Assembly (NCBI RefSeq): GCF_017255185.1
Contig: NZ_JAFKCZ010000005.1
Location: forward strand, 124,001 to 188,000
Direction of reading: 5' to 3'
Source: Parahaliea mediterranea
GTDB lineage: Bacteria; Pseudomonadota; Gammaproteobacteria; Pseudomonadales; Halieaceae
DNA: 64,000 nucleotides
The notes below the pieces were generated by a model. It did not search any database. It was not told the DNA's origin and was given only the letters and a program-made list of their open reading frames with translations. Positions 58,504 through 64,000 of the stretch are shown here, piece after piece. Within the stretch, counting starts at the first letter, position 1, and each line of letters begins with the position of its first letter. A program made the translations under genes and the position numbers.

Positions 58504-58532
58504 TTTATCCCTGCTCCGGGCGGGGCTATACT
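58504..58532 (+). promoter_or_regulatory. Promoter directly before the small Cus-operon protein
   Basis: TTTATC (weak -35), 17-base spacer, TATACT at 58527-58532. Initiation about seven bases on falls at or next to the ATG at 58540, suggesting a leaderless message. Confidence 0.5.
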
Positions 58533-58539
58533 GCGTTTC

Positions 58540-58899
58540 ATGTCGATTCGCCTGCGCGCCTTGATCACCGGTCTCCTGTTCGCCCTCAGCCTGCTCGCCC
58601 AGGTGGGCGCGGCCGCGGCGTGTACGGGGGCCGAGGTTATGGATGCCGCCGGCGGCCACGCGGATCACGCCGCCCACGCCGGAATGGCGGCGGAGAAGAC
58701 CGCGGCGATGCCGATGGATGGCGACTGCTGCAATGACAGCGAACACTGTCCCATGCAGGCCTGTTTCACCGGGGCCGCGCTGCCCTGCGCGGTGACCTCC
58801 CTGCGACTCCCGCCCACCGCGGCACAGCTGCCGCCGATCCCCGCGCGGGCCATCGAACCCGTCTGCTCGCGCCTCGAACGCCCCCCCATTTTCGCCTGA
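58540..58899 (+). CDS. Small exported Cys/His/Met-rich protein heading the cus operon
   Basis: 119 residues: signal peptide (about 6-27), then His/Met-rich GGHADHAAHAGMAAEKTAAMPM and a Cys cluster CCNDSEHCPMQAC (63-75). Such ligands would bind Cu(I)/Ag(I) or Zn. No ribosome site precedes the ATG, and the promoter is immediately upstream. Analogous in position and style to the protein ahead of the czc genes. Function as a periplasmic metal buffer or sensor is inferred. Confidence 0.65.
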   Translation: MSIRLRALITGLLFALSLLAQVGAAAACTGAEVMDAAGGHADHAAHAGMAAEKTAAMPMDGDCCNDSEHCPMQACFTGAALPCAVTSLRLPPTAAQLPPIPARAIEPVCSRLERPPIFA

Positions 58900-59009
58900 T
58901 TGTTGCCTGAACGAGGGCGGCCGAACCCGTCACGGGCGTTGACCCGTGCCCGGCGATCGCGCCGCGTCAGTGCTGGCCTGCGCCAGCTCGCGATAATTGG
59001 GAATACAAC

Positions 59010-60326
59010 ATGTACGCAGTATCTATGGTCCGCGCCACCCTGGCGGCTGGCGTTTTGCTGCTGGCGGGGGCCCCGGCGTCCCTGGCGGCGGAGGGACTCA
59101 ACTTGCGGGAGGCCGTGGCCCTGGCGCGTCAGCAGGACCCCTGGCTAGAGGGCAGCCGGTTGCGCCAGGAGGCGCTGGCCGCCAGCGGGGTGGCCGCCGG
59201 CAGCCTGCCGGACCCGGTGATCTCCCTGGGGGCGGCCAACCTGCCCACCAATACCTTCGATTTCAACCAGGAACCCATGACCCAGCTCAAGGTGGGGCTC
59301 ATGCAGACCCTGCCCCGGGGCGACTCCCTGGCCCTGGACCAGCGGCGCTACGAGGTGCTCGGCGAGCAGCAGGCACACCTGCGGGCCGACCGCCGCGAGC
59401 AGGTGGCGCTGACGGTGGCCGAACTGTGGCTTGAGGCCTATCGGGCACAGCGCAGCGTGCAGCTTATCCAGGCCGACCGCGGACTGTTCGAATACCTGGT
59501 GGACGTGGCCCGCAGTTCCTATAGCAGCGCGGCGGGCTCGGCGCGGCAGCAGGACGTCATCCGCGCGCAGCTGGAACTGACCCGGCTGGACGAGCGCATC
59601 GCCCGCCTGCGCGAGGGGCGCGATACCGCCCTGGCCCGTCTCGGCGAGTGGCTGGGCGCCAGCCCGGTGATCGACGATGCGTCGCCGGCGATTCCCCTGC
59701 GCGGCGCCGACCAGGTGCGGGCGGGCACCGACAGCGAGTGGCTGGGCCGAATCCTGGGCGAGCACCCCGCCGTCACCGGTATCGAGCAGACCATCGCCGC
59801 CGGTGAGGTGGACGTGGAGCTGGCGCGGCAAAAGTACAAACCCCAATGGGGCCTGAATGCCAGCTACGGCTATCGCGAGGACGACCCGATGGGCATGGAG
59901 CGGGCGGACTTCTTCTCCGTGGGCGTCAGCTTCGACCTGCCCCTGTTCACCGGTCGGCGCCAGGACCGCGAGCTGCAGTCCGCCACCGCCAGGGCCGAGG
60001 CCAGCCGCACCGACCGGGCCCTGGCCCTGCGCGGCCTGCGCGGCGGTTTCGAAACCGAGCGCGCCAGGCTGTTCCAGCTGGAATCCCGCCTGGACCTGTA
60101 CAGCGAGCGCCTGCTGAGGCAAATGCACGAGCAGGCGGAGGCGGCCCTGGCTGCCTACACCGCCGACGATGGGGATTTCGCCGAGGTGGTGCGGGCCCGT
60201 ATCGATGAACTCAACGCCCGGGTCGAGGCCCTGGATATCCATGTCGAGCGCCAGCGCACGATCGCCCGGCTCAACTACTACCTGGCCGGCCTGGACACCG
60301 CGCCCGCCGGGGAGGAACAGCCATGA
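59010..60326 (+). CDS. cusC: TolC-family outer-membrane efflux protein, Cus type
   Basis: 438 residues: signal peptide (ending SLAA), then two long helical hairpin repeats of the TolC fold (LREAVALARQQDPWLEGSRLR as helix entry; FDLPLFTGRRQDRELQSA in the second half). Outer-membrane channel of the copper/silver exporter. Its TGA overlaps the adaptor ATG (ATGA). Confidence 0.87.
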   Translation: MYAVSMVRATLAAGVLLLAGAPASLAAEGLNLREAVALARQQDPWLEGSRLRQEALAASGVAAGSLPDPVISLGAANLPTNTFDFNQEPMTQLKVGLMQTLPRGDSLALDQRRYEVLGEQQAHLRADRREQVALTVAELWLEAYRAQRSVQLIQADRGLFEYLVDVARSSYSSAAGSARQQDVIRAQLELTRLDERIARLREGRDTALARLGEWLGASPVIDDASPAIPLRGADQVRAGTDSEWLGRILGEHPAVTGIEQTIAAGEVDVELARQKYKPQWGLNASYGYREDDPMGMERADFFSVGVSFDLPLFTGRRQDRELQSATARAEASRTDRALALRGLRGGFETERARLFQLESRLDLYSERLLRQMHEQAEAALAAYTADDGDFAEVVRARIDELNARVEALDIHVERQRTIARLNYYLAGLDTAPAGEEQP

Positions 60327-61735
60327 GCGGAAACACGACCATGAAAACACTGATGATCGCCCTGGCGGGCGCCCTGGTCGGGGCGCTCGCCACCGGTCTG
60401 CTGCTGCGGTCGGGGCCAAGCCAGCCCACCGCGGCCGCGGACAGCGAAAGCAAGCCCCTGTACTGGGTGGCGCCGATGGACCCCAACTACCGCCGCGACG
60501 GCCCGGGCAAGTCGCCCATGGGCATGGACCTGGTCCCGGTCTACGCCGGCGATGCCTCGGACGCCGGCGCGGGGACGGTGGCCATTGCCCCCGAAGTGGT
60601 CAACAACCTCGGCGTGCGCACCGCGGCCGTGCAGCGGCGGACCTGGCGCAGCGAGATCCAGACCGTCGGTTACGTGCGCTACGACGAGGACCGCCTGGTA
60701 CACATCCACCCCCGTGTGTCCGGCTGGGTGGAGCGCCTGTACGTGAAGGCCGCCGGCGATCCGGTGGCCCAGGGCCAGCCCCTGTACGAGCTGTACTCGC
60801 CGGAGCTGGTCAACGCCCAGGAAGAGCTGCTGATCGCCCACAAGCGCAACAACAGCACCCTGATCGACGCCGCCACCGCGCGCCTGCGGGCGCTGCAGAT
60901 GAGCGCGGAGTTTATCGAGGCGCTGCTGCGCCGGGGCAGGGCGGTGCAAACCGTCACCTTCCATGCCGTGCAGGGTGGGGTGGTGGACCAGCTCGCCATC
61001 CGCGAGGGTTTCTACGTGGAGCCGGGAACCACGATGATGTCCATCGGCCAGCTGGACGAGGTCTGGGTGGAGGCGGAGGTCTTCGAGCGCCAGGCGGCGG
61101 CGCTGCGCGCCGGCCTGCCGGTGACGATGCGCCTGGACTACTTGCCGGGGCGCACCTGGCAGGGTGAAGTGGATTACGTCTATCCCAATCTGGACCCGGA
61201 GCTGCGCACCGTGCGCGCCCGCCTGCGCTTCGCCAACCCCGACGGCCTGCTGCGGCCCAACATGTTCGCCCAGGTGAGTATTCACGGTGAAGCCGACGGC
61301 GAGGTGTTGGTGGTGCCGCGGGAAGCCCTGATTCGCACCGGCCGCCAGGACCGCGTGGTGCTGGCCCAGGGCGACGGGCGCTTCAAGTCGGTGGCGGTGC
61401 GCCCGGGGCGTGTCGGCGAGAGCTCGGTGGAAATCCTGGAGGGCCTGGCCGAGGGTGACGAGGTGGTGACCTCCGCCCAGTTCCTGATCGACTCCGAATC
61501 CAGCAAAACTTCCGATTTCAAGCGCCTGCAGGCCCCGGATGGCATGGACCACTCGGCTATGGACCACTCAACCATGGACCACGGCGACATGGATCACTCC
61601 GCGATGGACCACGGCAACATGGACCACGGCACTATGAACCATTCGGGCATGGACCATCCGGACCCGGCCCCGGGCAGCACGGATCACGCGGCCATGGGCC
61701 ACGGCAGCCAGGGCGGGGAGGTCGCGCGTGATTGA
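60323..61735 (+). CDS. cusB: RND periplasmic adaptor, Cus type, with Met-Asp-His repeat tail
   Basis: 470 residues: N-terminal membrane anchor (about 7-28), a heavy-metal-binding segment [10 protein letters not shown]...[13 protein letters not shown] (about 47-74), barrel-sandwich ([18 protein letters not shown]) and beta-barrel domains, then a C-terminal tail with eight pentapeptides of the form M-D-H-S/G-x (one is M-N-H) from residue 408 to 447. The Met and His side chains can bind Cu(I)/Ag(I), so the tail could collect metal and pass it on to the pump. It overlaps the pump gene by eight bases. Confidence 0.9.
   Translation: MSGNTTMKTLMIALAGALVGALATGLLLRSGPSQPTAAADSESKPLYWVAPMDPNYRRDGPGKSPMGMDLVPVYAGDASDAGAGTVAIAPEVVNNLGVRTAAVQRRTWRSEIQTVGYVRYDEDRLVHIHPRVSGWVERLYVKAAGDPVAQGQPLYELYSPELVNAQEELLIAHKRNNSTLIDAATARLRALQMSAEFIEALLRRGRAVQTVTFHAVQGGVVDQLAIREGFYVEPGTTMMSIGQLDEVWVEAEVFERQAAALRAGLPVTMRLDYLPGRTWQGEVDYVYPNLDPELRTVRARLRFANPDGLLRPNMFAQVSIHGEADGEVLVVPREALIRTGRQDRVVLAQGDGRFKSVAVRPGRVGESSVEILEGLAEGDEVVTSAQFLIDSESSKTSDFKRLQAPDGMDHSAMDHSTMDHGDMDHSAMDHGNMDHGTMNHSGMDHPDPAPGSTDHAAMGHGSQGGEVARD
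61544..61663 (+). repeat. In-frame tandem 15-base repeat encoding Met-Asp-His pentapeptides
   Basis: Eight consecutive 15-base units coding M-[DN]-H-x-x in the adaptor gene. Exact pentapeptide register throughout; third positions vary, so the repeat is old or under protein-level selection. Confidence 0.85.
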
Positions 61736-64000
61736 AGCCATTATCCGCTGGTCGGTCGGCAACCGCTTTTTCGTCCTGCTGGCCACCGCGATCCTGGTGG
61801 GCGCCGGCCTGTTTGCCCTGCGCAACACCCCGGTGGACGCCATTCCCGATCTGTCCGACGTGCAGGTGATCGTCAAGACCAGCTATCCCGGTCAGGCGCC
61901 CCAGGTGGTGCAGGACCAGGTGACCTACCCGCTGACCACCGCCATGTTGTCGGTGCCGGGGGCGGTTACGGTGCGCGGTTACTCGTTCTTCGGCGATTCC
62001 TACGTGTACGTGATCTTCGACGAGGACACCGACCTCTACTGGGCCCGCAGCCGGGTGCAGGAATACCTCGGCCAGGTGGCGCCGGTGCTGCCCGACAACG
62101 CCCAGCCGCAGTTGGGCCCGGACGCCACCGGGGTGGGCTGGGTCTACCTCTATGCCCTGGTGGATCGCAGCGGCCAGCACGACATCAGCGAACTGCGCAG
62201 CCTGCAGGACTGGTTCCTGCGCTACGAGTTGCAGACCGTGCCCGGGGTATCGGAGGTCGCCTCGGTGGGCGGCATGGTCCGGCAGTACCAGGTACAGGTG
62301 AATCCGGACAAGCTGCGCGCCTTCGGCATTCCCCTGTCGCTGATCCAGACGGCCATCCGCGAGGCCAACCAGGAGGTGGGCGCCTCGGTGGTGGAAATGG
62401 CCGAGGCCGAGTACATGGTGCGCGCCTCGGGCTATCTGCAGAGCGCCGAGGACATCGGCAACGTGCCCCTGGGCACCAACGCCAACGGCACGCCCCTGTT
62501 GCTCAAGGACGTGGCCGAGGTGGTGGTGGGGCCGCAGATGCGCCGCGGCGTGGCGGAGCTGAACGGCGAGGGCGAGGTGGCCGGCGGCATCGTGGTGATG
62601 CGTTACGGTGAGAACGCCCGCACCACCATCGAAGGCGTGCGCGCCAAGCTCGACAGCCTGCGCGATAGCCTGCCCGAGGGCGTGGAGGTGGTTACCGTCT
62701 ACGATCGTTCCGGCCTGATCGATCGCGCTGTGCGCAACCTCTGGCAGAAGCTGGGGGAGGAACTGCTGATGGTCGCCCTGGTCTGCGCCCTGTTCCTGTT
62801 CCACCTGCGCTCTTCCCTGGTGGCGATGATCAGCCTGCCGGTGGGCATTCTCGCGGCTTTCGTGGTGATGTACTTGCAGGGCCTGAACGCCAATATCATG
62901 TCCCTGGGCGGCATCGCCATCGCCATCGGCGCGATGATCGACGGCGCAATCGTGATGATCGAGAACCTGCACCGGCACATGGAGCGCCAGGCGCTGACCG
63001 CGCGCAACCGCTGGCAGGTGGTGGCCGAGGCCGCGGTGGAAGTGGGGCCGGCGCTGTTCTTCAGCCTGCTGATCATCACCGTGAGCTTCCTGCCGGTGTT
63101 CGCGCTGGAGGCCCAGGAGGGGCGTATGTTCTCGCCCCTGGCCTTCACCAAGACCTATGCCATGGGCGCCGCCGCGGCGCTGGCCATCACCCTGGTGCCG
63201 GTACTGATGGGTTATTTCATCCGCGGCAAGGTGCGCGCGGCGGCCGACAATCCGGTCAACCGGGCCCTGGAGCGCGCCTACCTGCCGGCGCTCGGAGCGG
63301 CGCTGGCGCGCCCCAGGGTCGCCCTGGGCCTGGCCCTGCTGTTGGTGCTCAGCAGCCTGTGGCCAATGGCGCGTATCGGCAGCGAGTTCATTCCGCCGCT
63401 GGACGAAGGCGACCTGATGTACATGCCCACCACCTACCCGGGCATATCCATCGGCGAGGCCCGGCGCCTGTTGCAGCATACCGACAAGCTCATTCGCACG
63501 GTGCCGGAGGTGGAGAACGTGTTCGGCAAGATCGGCCGCGCCGAGACCGCCACCGATCCGGCGCCGCTGACCATGATCGAGACCTTCATCCAGCTCAAGC
63601 CCAGGTCCCAGTGGCGCGACGGCATGACCACCGACAGCCTCAAGCGCGAGCTTGACGCGCTGGTGCAGTTGCCCGGGGTCACCAACGCTTGGGTGATGCC
63701 GATCAAGACGCGCATCGACATGCTGGCTACCGGCATCAAAACGCCAGTGGGCATCAAGGTGGCGGGGCCGGAGCTTTCCACCATCGAGGACATCGGCCGG
63801 CGGTTGGAGCAGGTGTTGGCGGATGTGCCCGGTACCGCCTCGGTATATTCCGAACGGGTGGAAGGCGGACGCTACATCAATGTGGACATCGACCGCGAGC
63901 AGGCCGCGCGCTACGGCCTGGGCATCGCCCAGGTGCAGCAGGTGATCGCCACCGCGATCGGCGGCACCAATGTCACCCAGACGGTGGAGGGCCTGGAGCG
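61728..64000 (+). CDS. cusA: Copper/silver RND efflux pump, CusA type (3' end outside window)
   Basis: 757 codons visible, open at the right edge. The N-terminus ([28 protein letters not shown]) and helix-4 segment [19 protein letters not shown] are those of the HME4 (CusA/SilA) branch, unlike the DFG-type helix of the czcA gene at 37.9 kb. Met residues in APLTMIET and [10 protein letters not shown] occur in the periplasmic cleft region where CusA binds metal. The GTG start has GGGGAGG upstream and overlaps the adaptor gene by eight bases. Confidence 0.93.
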   Translation, partial: MIEAIIRWSVGNRFFVLLATAILVGAGLFALRNTPVDAIPDLSDVQVIVKTSYPGQAPQVVQDQVTYPLTTAMLSVPGAVTVRGYSFFGDSYVYVIFDEDTDLYWARSRVQEYLGQVAPVLPDNAQPQLGPDATGVGWVYLYALVDRSGQHDISELRSLQDWFLRYELQTVPGVSEVASVGGMVRQYQVQVNPDKLRAFGIPLSLIQTAIREANQEVGASVVEMAEAEYMVRASGYLQSAEDIGNVPLGTNANGTPLLLKDVAEVVVGPQMRRGVAELNGEGEVAGGIVVMRYGENARTTIEGVRAKLDSLRDSLPEGVEVVTVYDRSGLIDRAVRNLWQKLGEELLMVALVCALFLFHLRSSLVAMISLPVGILAAFVVMYLQGLNANIMSLGGIAIAIGAMIDGAIVMIENLHRHMERQALTARNRWQVVAEAAVEVGPALFFSLLIITVSFLPVFALEAQEGRMFSPLAFTKTYAMGAAAALAITLVPVLMGYFIRGKVRAAADNPVNRALERAYLPALGAALARPRVALGLALLLVLSSLWPMARIGSEFIPPLDEGDLMYMPTTYPGISIGEARRLLQHTDKLIRTVPEVENVFGKIGRAETATDPAPLTMIETFIQLKPRSQWRDGMTTDSLKRELDALVQLPGVTNAWVMPIKTRIDMLATGIKTPVGIKVAGPELSTIEDIGRRLEQVLADVPGTASVYSERVEGGRYINVDIDREQAARYGLGIAQVQQVIATAIGGTNVTQTVEGLE

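Overview
The window is 64 kb of GC-rich DNA densely packed with genes. The gene set points to an aerobic, Gram-negative marine-type gammaproteobacterium, plausibly of the Halieaceae/OM60-NOR5 kind. That placement is inference, from the PlsB/GpsA lipid genes, aa3-type oxidase, 4,5-cleavage aromatic catabolism, RND metal pumps and NhaA; no rRNA or other taxonomic marker is present.

Layout. 1-10.0 kb (minus strand): a partial nucleotide-exchange-type transporter coupled to a Tat-exported aldo/keto reductase, a PbpG-like endopeptidase, a palindromic-repeat array, a phospholipid-initiation operon (HAD-PlsC fusion, PlsB, GpsA), an unassigned structured RNA with its own promoter and terminator, and an exported methyltransferase-like protein. 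10.1-16.4 kb (minus): a cytochrome oxidase operon with a diheme subunit II, subunit I, two subunit III genes, subunit IV and a SCO copper chaperone, preceded by a small membrane protein. 16.8-21.4 kb (plus): a GT-C-type membrane glycosyltransferase, a polyprenyl-phosphate GT2 and a large membrane protein. 21.7-24.7 kb (plus): a partner-switching set (PP2C phosphatase, RsbW-type kinase, STAS antagonist), then an ECF sigma factor with its anti-sigma factor. 25.0-26.2 kb: a PrsW-family protease and tRNA-Val(GAC).

26.3-37.7 kb is a self-contained catabolic block. It holds PobA and every enzyme of the protocatechuate 4,5-cleavage route (LigAB, LigC, LigI, GalD/LigU-type tautomerase, LigJ, LigK), flanked by a LysR regulator with two helix-turn-helix domains and an AraC regulator. 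Together these should convert 4-hydroxybenzoate to pyruvate and oxaloacetate. Two extra oxidoreductases in the block have no assigned step, and no uptake transporter is present.

37.9-43.8 kb (minus) is a CzcCBA-type metal efflux operon headed by a small Cys/His-rich exported protein. 44.0-51.9 kb (plus) holds a giant membrane STAND ATPase with a degenerate cyclase domain, followed by an overlapping trio: radical SAM/B12-type enzyme, acyl desaturase and patatin-like lipase. This trio is the best candidate here for an undescribed, probably lipid-modifying, system. 51.9-58.4 kb (minus): NhaA, a second palindromic-repeat array, a fused dihydroorotate dehydrogenase/PyrK-like protein, an acyl-CoA synthetase and SelO. 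58.5-64 kb (plus): a Cus-type copper/silver efflux operon, again headed by a small Cys/His/Met-rich exported protein. Its adaptor carries a repeated Met-Asp-His tail, and its pump gene runs off the window end.
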